From an uncultured Alphaproteobacteria bacterium (GTDB lineage: Bacteria; Pseudomonadota; Alphaproteobacteria; Caulobacterales; Aquidulcibacteraceae), in the NCBI GenBank assembly GCA_902826335.1, contig CADEEL010000019.1, forward strand, positions 1 to 62,908: a stretch of DNA of 62,908 bases, read 5' to 3'. Positions 1 to 8,684 of the stretch are shown in pieces (within the stretch, counting starts at the first letter, position 1; every line of letters starts with the position of its first letter). The position numbers were made by a program, and so were the translations under genes. Below the pieces are notes generated by a model. That model saw only the letters and a program-made list of their open reading frames with translations, searched no databases and was not told where the DNA came from.

Positions 1-120
1 GCCCTCTTGCATCGCTCGGCTCGGACGTCCAATCGACCTCCCGTGCAAGAGGAGCCCCATATTATCCGTGGACGGATCGGGTCGGATATCTTTGTGTGAA
101 TTCCCGCTTTCCGCGAGCTT

Positions 121-216
121 CCGCGCTTCGACAAGCTCAGCGCGACGGGGCGGATTTTGCTGGCATATCAGCGTGGATGTTCTGTTCCACGTCGCGCTGA
201 GCTTATCGAAGCGCGG
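121..216. repeat. Inverted repeat, 26-nt arms, dispersed family
   Basis: Arms 121-146 and 191-216 are inverted copies with one mismatch, separated by 44 nt. The arm core (GAGCTT, one base, TCGAAGCGCGG) recurs at 20803-20821 upstream of ileS with one base changed, so it is a dispersed intergenic repeat and not a local hairpin. Confidence 0.75.
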
Positions 217-260
217 GCCGCACACACGACGAATGTGCTCCGACTAAAAGCGACTCTTTC

Positions 261-311
261 CCCACCCATCCCCGGACTTGGCGCGCACGCGCCAATCCGG
301 GGATGGGTGGG
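261..311. repeat. Strong hairpin (REP-like)
   Basis: A 16-bp perfect outer stem (261-276 with 296-311) continues, after one unpaired C at 277, into an 8-bp inner stem (278-285 with 288-295) around a 2-nt loop. There is no T-run, so it is not a classical terminator. It lies about 90 nt beyond the stop of the minus-strand gene ending at 403 and could still act as a 3'-end stabiliser. Confidence 0.7.
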
Positions 312-402
312 AGGTGGGTGAAGGCGCACACATCGGCGCGCCAATCCGCCTAGTCTGCACATGGACGGTATGGAAGAGATTCCTGGCGAGAGGCCCGGCC
401 TC

Positions 403-873
403 TCATTCGCCGCGCCACAGGCGCTCAAGCTCGGCGGGCGGCGGGCCGGCGGGATCGGGCTTGCCGGCGCGCGCGAGGAAAAGAAAACGCGCCACCTCAG
501 CTTGCGCCTCGATGTTCATGCGCGCGAGCACAAGCGCGGGCGGAACCCGATAGGCCCGCTTGCCCAGCGCGCCCAGCTTGGCCAGGGCCAGGATATCGCC
601 CCGCTGCGCCTGCCAGACATGGGCGAGTTCATGAATGAACCAGGCCTGTTCGCCCAGCTCCACCTCCGGGGCCGCGAAATCGAGCGGCGCGCGCCAGTTC
701 GAGAAGACAATGGTGCGCCCCAGAGGAACCATCGCGCCAAAGCCAAGGAATCGGGGCAATTGCAGGATGCGCACGCCGCGCGCATCGACCGCGCCGGCAT
801 AGAGGCCGCGGGCCAGGGCGATTTCGCCCTCGGTGAGGCGGCGGGCGGCGAACAGGCGCATGCGGGCGGCCAT
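403..873 (-). CDS. HExxH metallopeptidase-like protein (vgr-related family)
   Basis: A 156-residue cytosolic protein with the zinc-peptidase signature HELAHVWQ (His81, Glu82, His85 counted from the start chosen here). The sequence around it, an N-terminal LTEGEIALAR segment followed by the HELAHVWQ helix, resembles the short proteins annotated as vgr-related in sphingomonads. No transmembrane segment or signal peptide is visible. The start is uncertain: ATG 873 is used because the alternative ATG 912 would overlap the divergent DUF2235 gene and adds only a low-complexity Pro/Arg stretch. Neither has a good ribosome-binding site. Peptidase activity is inferred from the motif only. Confidence 0.7.
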   Translation of the reverse strand: MAARMRLFAARRLTEGEIALARGLYAGAVDARGVRILQLPRFLGFGAMVPLGRTIVFSNWRAPLDFAAPEVELGEQAWFIHELAHVWQAQRGDILALAKLGALGKRAYRVPPALVLARMNIEAQAEVARFLFLARAGKPDPAGPPPAELERLWRGE

Positions 874-910
874 TTTTGGGCGGCGTTTGCGCGGGGTGGG
901 GGAAGGCGGC

Positions 911-1990
911 ATGAAGCGGCTCGTTGTCTGCTGCGACGGCACCTGGCAGCGCCTCTATGGCGATCACCTCACCAATGTGGCCCTGACCGCGCGCGCCGTG
1001 AAGCCGCACGCGGACGATGGCATAAGCCAAATCGTCTATTACGACGAGGGCGTGGGCGCGGGCCTCGACCACCTCTCGCTCTGGCGCGGCATGACGGGCG
1101 ATGATCTCGATGAACGCCTGCTCGAAGCCTATCAATTCTTGACGCTCAATTATGAACCGGGCGACCAGATTTTCCTGTTCGGCTTTTCGCGCGGCGCCTA
1201 CACGGTGCGCAGCCTTGCCGGCCTCGTGCGCCGTTGCGGCGTGCTGCGGCGCGAACACGCAGATAAGGGCCGCGCCGCGCTGCAGCTCTATCGCGCCAAG
1301 ACGCAGAGCGCCGATAGCGAAGCCGTCGTGAAGTTTCGCCGCGCGCATGCGGCGGCCTGGCCAAATCTCGATCCCGCCCATGCGCCGCCGCCGTGCGATT
1401 TGCGCATCCGCTATGTCGGCGTGTGGGATACGGTGGGCGCGCTCGGCGTGCCGCGTCTTCTGCCGTTCGCGTTGGGCGCGGACCGCCGCTACGAATTTCA
1501 TGACACGGATTTGTCGCGCGCCGTGCAAGGCGCGCGCCATGCCGTGGCCATCGATGAGCGGCGCGCCTCGTTCACGCCGGCTTTGTGGTCAAACCTCGCC
1601 GCGCTCAATCCCTTGAACGCCGCCCCGCGCGTCGAGCAGGCGTGGTTTCCGGGCGATCATGGCGCGGTCGGCGGCGGGCCGGCGCGCGCGCTTTCCAATT
1701 GCGCGCTGCTCTGGGTGCTGGAGGGGGCCGAGCGGGCGGGGCTGGCGTTCGCGCGCGAGCCGGGCTCGGTGCTGTCAGCGTGCCGTGCGGAGATCGATCC
1801 GATCAACGGGCCGATCAAATCGCGCGCCGCGAGCGTGCTTAATCTTCTCGGCGCGCGCTGGCGGCGCGGCCCGAGAACGTTCGACGATGTACATGAGACG
1901 GCGCGGTTGCGCTGGGCGGCCAACCGCGCCTATCGCCCCGCGCCGCTCAGGCGCTTTCGCGACAGAATTCTCGACGCGGTCACGCAATGA
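911..1990 (+). CDS. DUF2235 alpha/beta hydrolase
   Basis: A 359-residue protein of the DUF2235 family, which includes Tle1-type phospholipases of type VI secretion but also many stand-alone chromosomal members. It opens with the family's VVCCDGTW strand (residues 5-12) and carries the nucleophile elbow GFSRGAY with Ser93. The start at 911 gives the expected N-terminus immediately before the first beta strand. It is divergent from and close to the HExxH gene. No immunity-like or secretion gene is next to it, so a housekeeping esterase or lipase role is as likely as an effector role. The substrate is unknown. Confidence 0.85.
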   Translation: MKRLVVCCDGTWQRLYGDHLTNVALTARAVKPHADDGISQIVYYDEGVGAGLDHLSLWRGMTGDDLDERLLEAYQFLTLNYEPGDQIFLFGFSRGAYTVRSLAGLVRRCGVLRREHADKGRAALQLYRAKTQSADSEAVVKFRRAHAAAWPNLDPAHAPPPCDLRIRYVGVWDTVGALGVPRLLPFALGADRRYEFHDTDLSRAVQGARHAVAIDERRASFTPALWSNLAALNPLNAAPRVEQAWFPGDHGAVGGGPARALSNCALLWVLEGAERAGLAFAREPGSVLSACRAEIDPINGPIKSRAASVLNLLGARWRRGPRTFDDVHETARLRWAANRAYRPAPLRRFRDRILDAVTQ

Positions 1991-2027
1991 TGTTCGCACG
2001 CGCGCCTGATCGCGCTATAAGGGCGCC

Positions 2028-3086
2028 ATGGCGTCGCTTTCACAAACGCTGGGCCGGGCGCGCTACGCCGCCGCGCAGGGCGCGCGCGTGGCCTGGTATC
2101 TCGGCCATTATCTCGTGGCGCGGCGCGTGAGCGGGCCGTTCAATCGCCCGGGCGAACCGAAGTTCGAACCCCAAGCCGCGCCGGGCGATCCCCAGCGCAT
2201 TCGCGGCGCCTTTCTGGCGCTGTTCGCGAAGGACCGCGCCAATATTGAAGAAGGGCTTTATCCCGCCCCGCGCGACGCGGGCTTCGAGACGGCGTTCGCC
2301 GCGCTGAAGGAGAGCGCGCGCTTCTTTCGTGATCTGCCGCATGTGGATGCGCGCCGGTTGCAGCGCGCGGGCGCCGAAGTGCGCGAGACGAACGCACGCG
2401 GGCGTTATCCCAGCTATTATCTGCAGAACTTCCACTACCAGTCCGGCGGTTGGCTGACGGACGACAGCGCCAAACTTTATGACACGCAAGTGGAGGTGCT
2501 GTTCGGCGGCGCGGCGGACGCGATGCGCCGCATCGCGCTCGGCTCGCTCGCGCGCGCGCTGCGCGGCAAGGATCAGCGGCGCGTGGCGCTGATCGATGTG
2601 GCGTGCGGCACGGGCCGGTTTCTGACGCAAATTCTGAACGCCTATCCAAAGATCAACGTCACCGGCCTTGATTTATCGCCCGCTTATGCGGAGGAGGCGC
2701 GCCGGCGCCTCGCGCCCTGGCCGCACGCGGAGGTGATGACGGGCCAGGCCGAGAGCATTCCCTCGGATGGCGCGTGTTTTGACGCGGCGACGTGCATCTA
2801 TCTCTTCCATGAATTGCCGCCGCGCGTGCGCGAGGATGTGGCGCGTGAGCTGGCGCGCGTGATCAAGCCCGGCGGCGTGCTGGTGCTGGCCGATTCACTG
2901 CAAACCGGCGATGTTTGCGATCTCGACCAGATGCTTGAATATTTTCCGGTCGGCTTTCACGAGCCGTATTTCAATTCCTATCTCGGCGAGGATTTCGTTG
3001 CGCTGTTCGATGCGGCGGGCTTCGATCTTGAGGAGGTTGAACTCGCTTTCCTCACCAAGGTGATGCGGCTGCGCCGGCGGGCGTGA
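2028..3086 (+). CDS. Class I SAM-dependent methyltransferase
   Basis: A 352-residue protein. Residues 187-199 contain methyltransferase motif I (LIDVACGTGRF), followed by a motif II acidic residue in VTGLDLSPAY and a post-motif segment FDAATCIYLFHELP. The first 180 residues are an extension without a recognised domain but with a conserved-looking YYLQNFHYQSGGWL stretch. Family knowledge supports methyl transfer from S-adenosylmethionine; the acceptor cannot be predicted. It follows the DUF2235 gene by 37 nt on the same strand and may be co-transcribed with it. Confidence 0.85.
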   Translation: MASLSQTLGRARYAAAQGARVAWYLGHYLVARRVSGPFNRPGEPKFEPQAAPGDPQRIRGAFLALFAKDRANIEEGLYPAPRDAGFETAFAALKESARFFRDLPHVDARRLQRAGAEVRETNARGRYPSYYLQNFHYQSGGWLTDDSAKLYDTQVEVLFGGAADAMRRIALGSLARALRGKDQRRVALIDVACGTGRFLTQILNAYPKINVTGLDLSPAYAEEARRRLAPWPHAEVMTGQAESIPSDGACFDAATCIYLFHELPPRVREDVARELARVIKPGGVLVLADSLQTGDVCDLDQMLEYFPVGFHEPYFNSYLGEDFVALFDAAGFDLEEVELAFLTKVMRLRRRA

Positions 3087-3167
3087 GGCGTGAACACGAT
3101 GTCATGTTTTGACTTGGCGCGCGCGCGAAGCGAAAGTGTCGCCTAGCATCGGTGAAGCGAGGCTGCG

Positions 3168-3689
3168 ATGAGTGAAGCACCCCAACCCACCGCTTTGAGC
3201 GCGGACCTGATGTCGCGCGTGCGCGCCGCGTTCGATTCGCTGACGCCCCCGCAACGCTGGATCGCGGGCGGGCTCATCGCGGCGTTCATCCTTGTATTGC
3301 TTCTGGCCCTCGGCGGCGGGGGCGCGCGTCAGATCGTCGTCAACGGCCAGCGTCTCGGCGCTCAGGAGATCGCTTATTTCGACGCGGCGGCGGGCGGGCG
3401 TGTGCCAAACGGCGCCTATTGGTTCGATCCGGCGAGCGGCGCATTCGGGCGGGTCGGCGATATGGCGCCGCGCGGCGCGCTCAATCGCGGCGCTGCGCCG
3501 CAAGCGCCGATTGTGCAACAAGCGCCGTACGGCCAAAATCCGTATGCGCAAGCGCCTTATGCGCAAACGCCTCCACAGCAGCCGCAACACTGGGGCGATG
3601 TGGGGCAAAATGATCGCGGGCCGTTCGGCGACTATATGAGCGACGGGCAATGCTCGTTCGTAAACGGCGTGGCCGTCGGCAATTGCTGA
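3168..3689 (+). CDS. Single-pass membrane protein with Pro/Gln/Tyr-rich tail
   Basis: A 173-residue protein not recognised as any named family. Residues about 31-50 form one hydrophobic helix ending in a Gly run. A short folded-looking segment (about 53-95) is followed by a low-complexity tail with imperfect NPYAQ/APYAQ repeats and a C-terminal segment with two cysteines (CSFVNGVAVGNC). With no cleavable signal, the likely topology is N-terminus in the cytoplasm and tail in the periplasm. The opposite frame is also open but has shadow composition. Function unknown. Confidence 0.7.
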   Translation: MSEAPQPTALSADLMSRVRAAFDSLTPPQRWIAGGLIAAFILVLLLALGGGGARQIVVNGQRLGAQEIAYFDAAAGGRVPNGAYWFDPASGAFGRVGDMAPRGALNRGAAPQAPIVQQAPYGQNPYAQAPYAQTPPQQPQHWGDVGQNDRGPFGDYMSDGQCSFVNGVAVGNC

Positions 3690-3699
3690 CCAAGACGGC

Positions 3700-4800
3700 T
3701 CAAGCGCCCATTTGTCCGCGATGGCGAAGCAGGTGATCGGCGAGCACGCACGCCATCATGGCTTCGCCCACCGGCGCGGCGCGGATGCCGACGCACGGAT
3801 CGTGGCGGCCCTTGGTTTGAATGTCGGCTTCCTCGCCGGCGGCCGATACAGTTTGGCGCGGCGTGAGAATAGAAGACGTTGGCTTCACCGCAAAGCGCGC
3901 GACGATCGGCTGGCCCGTTGAAATGCCGCCGAGAATGCCGCCGGCATTGTTGGACAAAAAGCGCGGCGCTTCATTGCCCGCGCGCATTTCGTCCGCATTG
4001 TCCTCGCCCGAGAGCACTGCGGCGGCAAAGCCCGCGCCGATCTCGACGCCCTTGACCGCGTTGATACTCATCAGGGCGCCGGCGAGGTCGGCGTCGAGCT
4101 TGGCATAGAGTGGTGCGCCGAGACCGGCGGGAACATGCTCGGCGTGCACCTCCACGATGGCGCCGGCGCTTGAGCCCGCCTTGCGCGCTGCGTCCAGAAA
4201 TTCCTCCCAGCGCGGTACGATGTCCGCGTCCGGCGCCCAAAACGGATTGCGCTCAACCTCCGCCCAGTCCCAGCGCGCGCGATCTATGGCGATGGCGCCG
4301 ATCCGCACCAGCGCGGCGCGGATGATCACGCCCGGCAGCACTTTGCGCGCCACTGCGCCGGCCGCGACGCGCGCGGCCGTTTCCCGCGCCGAACTGCGCC
4401 CGCCGCCGCGATAATCGCGCACGCCGTACTTGGCCTGGTATGTGTAATCGGCGTGGCCAGGGCGGAACAGATCGCGTGTCTCGGCATAGTCCTTGGAGCG
4501 TGCGTCGACATTTTCGATGAGAAGCGAAATCGGCGTTCCGGTGGTGACCGGGCCGCCAAATTCCGCAGCCGTTCGTTCGTCCTCGAACACGCCGGAGAGG
4601 ATTTTGACAGCGTCCGGCTCGGCGCGCTGAGTGACGAAGCGGCTGGTCCCCGGGCGGCGCCGGTCCAGCCAGTGCTGGATGTCAGCGGCGGTCAAGGACA
4701 GGCCCGGCGGGCAGCCGTCAATCACGCAGCCAAGCGCGGGGCCGTGGCTCTCGCCCCAAGTGGTGACGCGGAAGAGGTGGCCGAACGTGTTGTGGGACAT
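3700..4800 (-). CDS. aroC: Chorismate synthase
   Basis: A 366-residue chorismate synthase, which makes chorismate from 5-enolpyruvylshikimate 3-phosphate using reduced FMN, the last step of the common aromatic pathway. The N-terminus has the family start ([19 protein letters not shown]), and the signatures [19 protein letters not shown] and FAVKPTSSI are present. Length is normal for a bacterial AroC. It converges on the membrane-protein gene ending at 3689 with a 10-nt gap, so it is likely transcribed alone from the region near 4800-4890. Confidence 0.97.
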   Translation of the reverse strand: MSHNTFGHLFRVTTWGESHGPALGCVIDGCPPGLSLTAADIQHWLDRRRPGTSRFVTQRAEPDAVKILSGVFEDERTAAEFGGPVTTGTPISLLIENVDARSKDYAETRDLFRPGHADYTYQAKYGVRDYRGGGRSSARETAARVAAGAVARKVLPGVIIRAALVRIGAIAIDRARWDWAEVERNPFWAPDADIVPRWEEFLDAARKAGSSAGAIVEVHAEHVPAGLGAPLYAKLDADLAGALMSINAVKGVEIGAGFAAAVLSGEDNADEMRAGNEAPRFLSNNAGGILGGISTGQPIVARFAVKPTSSILTPRQTVSAAGEEADIQTKGRHDPCVGIRAAPVGEAMMACVLADHLLRHRGQMGA

Positions 4801-4890
4801 GAGCGCGTATCACTGTCTCATGTGTCGCCCGCTGCGGCAATGGGGGCATGGGGGCGTGACCCCAACAGAGCTATGTGGTAAAGTGTGCTT

Positions 4891-5133
4891 ATGGCTGACG
4901 TCAAAATCCGCAATCTGGATGATCAAGTCTATGACGCCTATCGGCGCGCCGCCGAATTGGAAGGGGTGAGCCTGGAGGAGCGGCTGCGCCGCGCCCTGGC
5001 CGACCATCTCGTGGAGCAGCGCAAGGCGATCGCGGAACGGCTGCGGCGTCAGCATGAGGAGTTCCGCGCCAAGTACGGTGAATTGCCGGAAAGCTGGCCG
5101 GGCATTCGCGAAGACCGGGACACGCGGGGGTGA
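4891..5133 (+). CDS. FitA/VapB-type ribbon-helix-helix antitoxin
   Basis: An 80-residue protein with an N-terminal ribbon-helix-helix pattern (VKIRNLDDQVYDAYRRAAE, then GVSLEERLRRAL), typical of FitA/VapB antitoxins that bind operator DNA as dimers and neutralise a PIN toxin through a charged C-terminal tail. The ATG at 4891 fits the family N-terminus better than the in-frame GTG at 4885. Its TGA overlaps the GTG start of the toxin gene by 4 nt (GTGA), which implies coupled translation. No clear palindromic operator is visible upstream, unlike the second pair near 45200. Confidence 0.85.
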   Translation: MADVKIRNLDDQVYDAYRRAAELEGVSLEERLRRALADHLVEQRKAIAERLRRQHEEFRAKYGELPESWPGIREDRDTRG

Positions 5134-5549
5134 GCAGCCAAATCGTCCTGGATGCATCCGTCGCGGCCAAATGGTTTCTGACCGAAGCCGGCGCGGACAA
5201 GGCCACGGATATTCTAGAGGGCGGCGCATCGGTAGCCGCGCCCGCGCTGATCGCCGTGGAAATCGCGGCCGCGATTACGCGGCGCCATCGTGTTGGGGAA
5301 TTGCCGGAGGCGCAGGCGGAATTGCGATTGGCTGAGGCGCGCGATCTGTTCGGCTCAACGGCCATCGTGCTCATCGACGATATCGCGCTGCTGCCGCGTG
5401 CGTCCGAAATCGCGATCGCGCTAAAGCACCCGCTGCAGGATTGCCTCTACATCGCCTGCGCTGAAAAACTCGGCGTGGATTTGATCACCGCCGATCCAAA
5501 ATTCCTTGAGCGCGCCGCGCCGCAATTTCCCTTCGTGCGCTCATTATGA
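5130..5549 (+). CDS. vapC: PIN-domain toxin, VapC family
   Basis: A 139-residue PIN-domain ribonuclease-type protein. The metal-binding acids of the family are visible: Asp8 in [11 protein letters not shown], Glu44 in AVEIAAA, Asp104 in [10 protein letters not shown] and Asp122 in LITADPKF. Such proteins cleave tRNA or rRNA when the cognate antitoxin is lost. The start is GTG, overlapping the antitoxin stop. The gene's own stop overlaps the ATG of pdxH (ATGA), so the toxin-antitoxin pair is translationally coupled to a housekeeping enzyme, which is unusual. Confidence 0.9.
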   Translation: MSSQIVLDASVAAKWFLTEAGADKATDILEGGASVAAPALIAVEIAAAITRRHRVGELPEAQAELRLAEARDLFGSTAIVLIDDIALLPRASEIAIALKHPLQDCLYIACAEKLGVDLITADPKFLERAAPQFPFVRSL

Positions 5550-6205
5550 GCGATCTCATCCCCCCTTCGCCACGCTATGATCCAAATGCGCCGGCCCCGC
5601 CAGACGATGCGGCGTTCTTCGCGGAACGCGAACCGATCCTGCTGTTCGAGGCCTGGCTCAAGGAGGCGCGCGCGAAGGAGCCGAACGACGCCAACGCCAT
5701 GACGCTGGCCACGGTCGATGAGGCGGGGCTTCCCGATGCGCGCATGGTGCTTCTGAAAGGCGTCGATGCGCGCGGCTTTGTGTTCTATTCGAACGCCGAG
5801 AGCGCCAAGGGCGGGGAGCTCACCGCCAATCCGAAGGCGGCTTTGGTGTTTCACTGGAAAAGCCTGCGCCGCCAGGTGCGCGTGCGCGGGCGGATCGAAG
5901 TGGTGAGCGCGGCCGAGGCCGACGCCTATTTCGCCACGCGTGATCGCGGCGCGCGGCTCGGCGCGTGGGCTTCAACGCAGTCAAAGCCACTTGAAGATCG
6001 CCTTGCTTTGGAAAAGCGCATTGCGGAATTTGCTTTGAAGTTCGGCCTGGGCGAGATCCCGCGCCCGCCCCATTGGATCGGTTGGCGCGTCCTGCCGGTC
6101 GAGATCGAATTCTGGCGCGACCGGCCCTTCCGCCTGCATGACCGGCTGCAATTCCACCGCGCCGATGTGGCCGCGGCGTGGGAGAAGCGGCGGCTCTACC
6201 CTTAG
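5546..6205 (+). CDS. pdxH: Pyridoxamine 5'-phosphate oxidase
   Basis: A 219-residue FMN enzyme that oxidises pyridoxamine or pyridoxine 5'-phosphate to pyridoxal 5'-phosphate. Family segments are present: [19 protein letters not shown], an FMN-binding QVRVRGRIE region, and the C-terminal [18 protein letters not shown] followed by RFHDR-type RPFRLHDR. Length matches bacterial PdxH. The ATG lies inside the stop of the upstream PIN toxin gene, so expression probably depends on the toxin-antitoxin promoter or on one inside it. Confidence 0.95.
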   Translation: MSDLIPPSPRYDPNAPAPPDDAAFFAEREPILLFEAWLKEARAKEPNDANAMTLATVDEAGLPDARMVLLKGVDARGFVFYSNAESAKGGELTANPKAALVFHWKSLRRQVRVRGRIEVVSAAEADAYFATRDRGARLGAWASTQSKPLEDRLALEKRIAEFALKFGLGEIPRPPHWIGWRVLPVEIEFWRDRPFRLHDRLQFHRADVAAAWEKRRLYP

Positions 6206-6272
6206 CGCCATTGCATTGGTAACATCACACTAGATGGGCGCGCGCGCACGCGCTCCGCCAGGGAGAAACGAA

Positions 6273-7928
6273 ATGCTCGGCGGCATGCAGGATTGGGGGC
6301 TTACGCTCGATAAGATCATCGATCACGCGCGGGTGAACTTCCCCGATGCGGAAGTGGTCACCCGCAGCGTCGAGGGGCCGATCCATCGCACCACCTACGC
6401 CGCGCTGCATGACCGCGCCAAACAGGTCTCCCACGCGCTCTGGCAAAACGGGATCGCGCCGGGAGACCGGGTGGCGACGCTCGCCTGGAATTCCTGGCGC
6501 CATCTCGAGGTCTGGTACGGAACTTCGTGCATGGGCGCGGTGCTGCACACGGTCAATCCGCGGCTCTTCCCGGAGCAAATCGCCTGGATCATGAACCATG
6601 CGGAAGACAAAATCCTCTTTCTTGACCTCACCTTCGTGCCGCTGATCGAAAAGATCGCGGGCGAGCTGAAGACCGTCAAAGCCTTTGTGATCCTTACCGA
6701 CGCCGCGCACATGCCGCAGACCAGCTTGCCGGGCGCCTTGTGCTATGAGGATTTTATCGCCGGGCGCCCGCTCGGCGTGCGCTGGGGCGATTTTGAAGAA
6801 AACACCGCCGCCGGCATCTGCTACACGTCCGGCACGACGGGCGATCCAAAGGGCGTCGTTTATTCTCACCGTTCAAACGTGTTGCACGCGCTGGCGGCCA
6901 ATCAGCCCGATTGCTTCGGCATTTGCGCCGAGGACGTGGTCATGCCCGTCGTGCCGATGTTCCACGCCAACGCCTGGGCGATCGCGTTCGTCGCGCCCAT
7001 GGCGGGAGCCAAGATCGTCAATCCAGGCGCCAAGCTCGACGGGCAAAGCGTCTACGAATTGCTGGAAAGCGAAGGCGTGACGATGACGGCGGCGGTGCCG
7101 ACCGTGTGGCTCATGCTGCTGCAATTCCTGCAGGAAAATAACAAGAAACTCTCCACGCTGAAGCGCGTCGCCATCGGCGGCTCGGCCGTGCCCGAAAAAG
7201 TGCTGCGCGCCTTCGAGGTCGATTACGGCGTCGATGTCATTCACGCCTGGGGCATGACGGAGATGAGCCCGATCGGCACGCTGGGCGCGCTGCTGCCCAA
7301 GCACAAGAAGGCGCCCATCGATGAGCGCATGCGCCTCAAGCTTAAGCAGGGCCGCGCGCTGTTCACCGTGGAGATCAAGATCGTCGACGATGAAGGCAAG
7401 GAGCTGCCGCGCGACGGCAAGACATTTGGGCGCCTCGTGGTCAAGGGGCCCGCAGTGGCTAAATCCTATTTCAAGAACGAAGGCGCGCGCCGCGCGGACG
7501 GAACCGCGCTCGAAGCGGATGGTTTCTTCGATACGGGCGATGTCGCCACGCTCGACGGCGACGGCTACATGCAAATCACCGATCGCTCCAAGGACGTGAT
7601 CAAATCCGGCGGCGAGTGGATTTCCTCCATCGACATCGAGAACATCGCCATGGGCGCTTCGGGCGTCGCTTGCGCGGCGGTGATCGGCGTGGCGCATCCG
7701 AAATGGGATGAGCGCCCGCTGCTCATCATCGAGGCGGCGGCGGGCGCTTCGCCCACCAAGGAGCAGGTGCTCGCCCATCTCGAAGGTAAAATCGCCAAAT
7801 GGTGGACGCCGGACGATGTCGTCTTCATCGAGAAGATTCCGCTTGGCGCCACGGGCAAGATCAACAAATTGGCGTTGCGCGGGCTCTTCAAGGAATACGT
7901 GCTGCCGAGCGCGCAGGCGGCGGAATAG
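6273..7928 (+). CDS. Long-chain fatty acid/acyl-CoA synthetase (AMP-forming)
   Basis: A 551-residue ANL-superfamily ligase that activates a carboxylic acid with ATP and joins it to CoA. The P-loop-like motif YTSGTTGDPKG is at about 184-194, an aromatic motif HAWGMTEMSP follows, and the C-terminal hinge and lysine region reads DRSKDVIKSGGEWIS, then LGATGKINK. ATG 6273 is chosen because GGGAG lies 8 nt upstream. An in-frame start at 6234 would add an Arg/Pro leader. The best match in style is medium/long-chain FadD-like enzymes of alphaproteobacteria; chain length cannot be inferred. Confidence 0.92.
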   Translation: MLGGMQDWGLTLDKIIDHARVNFPDAEVVTRSVEGPIHRTTYAALHDRAKQVSHALWQNGIAPGDRVATLAWNSWRHLEVWYGTSCMGAVLHTVNPRLFPEQIAWIMNHAEDKILFLDLTFVPLIEKIAGELKTVKAFVILTDAAHMPQTSLPGALCYEDFIAGRPLGVRWGDFEENTAAGICYTSGTTGDPKGVVYSHRSNVLHALAANQPDCFGICAEDVVMPVVPMFHANAWAIAFVAPMAGAKIVNPGAKLDGQSVYELLESEGVTMTAAVPTVWLMLLQFLQENNKKLSTLKRVAIGGSAVPEKVLRAFEVDYGVDVIHAWGMTEMSPIGTLGALLPKHKKAPIDERMRLKLKQGRALFTVEIKIVDDEGKELPRDGKTFGRLVVKGPAVAKSYFKNEGARRADGTALEADGFFDTGDVATLDGDGYMQITDRSKDVIKSGGEWISSIDIENIAMGASGVACAAVIGVAHPKWDERPLLIIEAAAGASPTKEQVLAHLEGKIAKWWTPDDVVFIEKIPLGATGKINKLALRGLFKEYVLPSAQAAE

Positions 7929-7937
7929 AGGCGGGAC

Positions 7938-8684
7938 ATGGCGGGGCTACGTACTTTCCTGACGCGCGCGGCGCTGATCCTGGCGCTGCTGCTGCCGGTC
8001 TATTTTCTCGTGGCCGCGCTCGGCACGCGCTTTGGCCTCCTCGATTGGCGCATCGGCTTCGGCCTGATGACGTTTCGGCTCGGCGCGCCGATCATCCTGG
8101 GCGTGGCGGTTCTGGCGCTGATCGCGCTGCTGCTGGCGATCTTCGTCAAGCCGCGCGCCGGCTGGCGCAGCGCGCTCGTGGCGCTGCTTATTCCGGCGCT
8201 TGGTTTGGGCTATGGGCTTTATGTGCGCGCCCGGGCGCAATCGATCCCTCCCATTCATGACATTTCGACGGACCTCGCCAATCCGCCGCAATTTTCGCCC
8301 GCTCTGCTTGAAGCGCGCGCGGCGTCCCATGCCATGAACGATGTGGTGTCGACGCCGGAAGTCGCAGCCGCGCAGCGTGCCGCTTATGGCGATATCCAGC
8401 CAATCGCGCTGACGCTTGCGCCGCAGCAGGCGTTCGATCGCGCGCTCGCCGCCGCGCGCGCGCTGGGCTGGACCATCACCACCGAGAACCGGGACGCGGG
8501 CGTCATCGAAGCCGATGTGCGCAGTTTCTGGTATGGATTTACCGACGACATCGTGGTGCGCGTCTCGGCCGCGCCCGCAGGGTCGGTGGTGGATGTGCGC
8601 TCCGTCTCCCGCGTGGGGCTGAGCGATTTGGGCGCCAACGCCGCGCGCATTCGCGCATTCCGCGATGAGTTGGCGGGAGGTTAG
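7938..8684 (+). CDS. DUF1499 membrane protein
   Basis: A 248-residue protein with three hydrophobic helices (about 5-30, 50-72 and 78-95) followed by a soluble DUF1499 domain (about 125-245). The domain shows the family pattern: a VIEADVRSFWYGFTDD core, then RVSAAPAGSVVDVRSVSRVG and a C-terminal RIRAFRDEL helix. It starts 9 nt after the acyl-CoA synthetase with a GCGGG ribosome-binding site, so the two are probably co-transcribed. Its stop shares bases with the stop of the convergent MBL gene. The molecular role of DUF1499 is not established. Confidence 0.88.
   Translation: MAGLRTFLTRAALILALLLPVYFLVAALGTRFGLLDWRIGFGLMTFRLGAPIILGVAVLALIALLLAIFVKPRAGWRSALVALLIPALGLGYGLYVRARAQSIPPIHDISTDLANPPQFSPALLEARAASHAMNDVVSTPEVAAAQRAAYGDIQPIALTLAPQQAFDRALAAARALGWTITTENRDAGVIEADVRSFWYGFTDDIVVRVSAAPAGSVVDVRSVSRVGLSDLGANAARIRAFRDELAGG

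Larger units (their letters stand above)
1..402. other. Gene-free stretch with three stem-loop repeats
   Basis: No open frame here has protein-like composition. The stretch holds three inverted repeats: a 9-bp stem (3-11 with 43-51), a long pair of arms at 121-146 and 191-216, and a near-continuous 24-bp hairpin at 261-311. The first gene on this side ends at 403 on the minus strand, so the repeats lie at or beyond its 3' end. No promoter or RNA gene could be named. Confidence 0.7.

Noticed and set aside
3102..3650. Minus-strand frame opposite the Pro/Gln-rich membrane protein
   Set aside because: Arg-rich shadow; the plus frame has a proper membrane helix and start.
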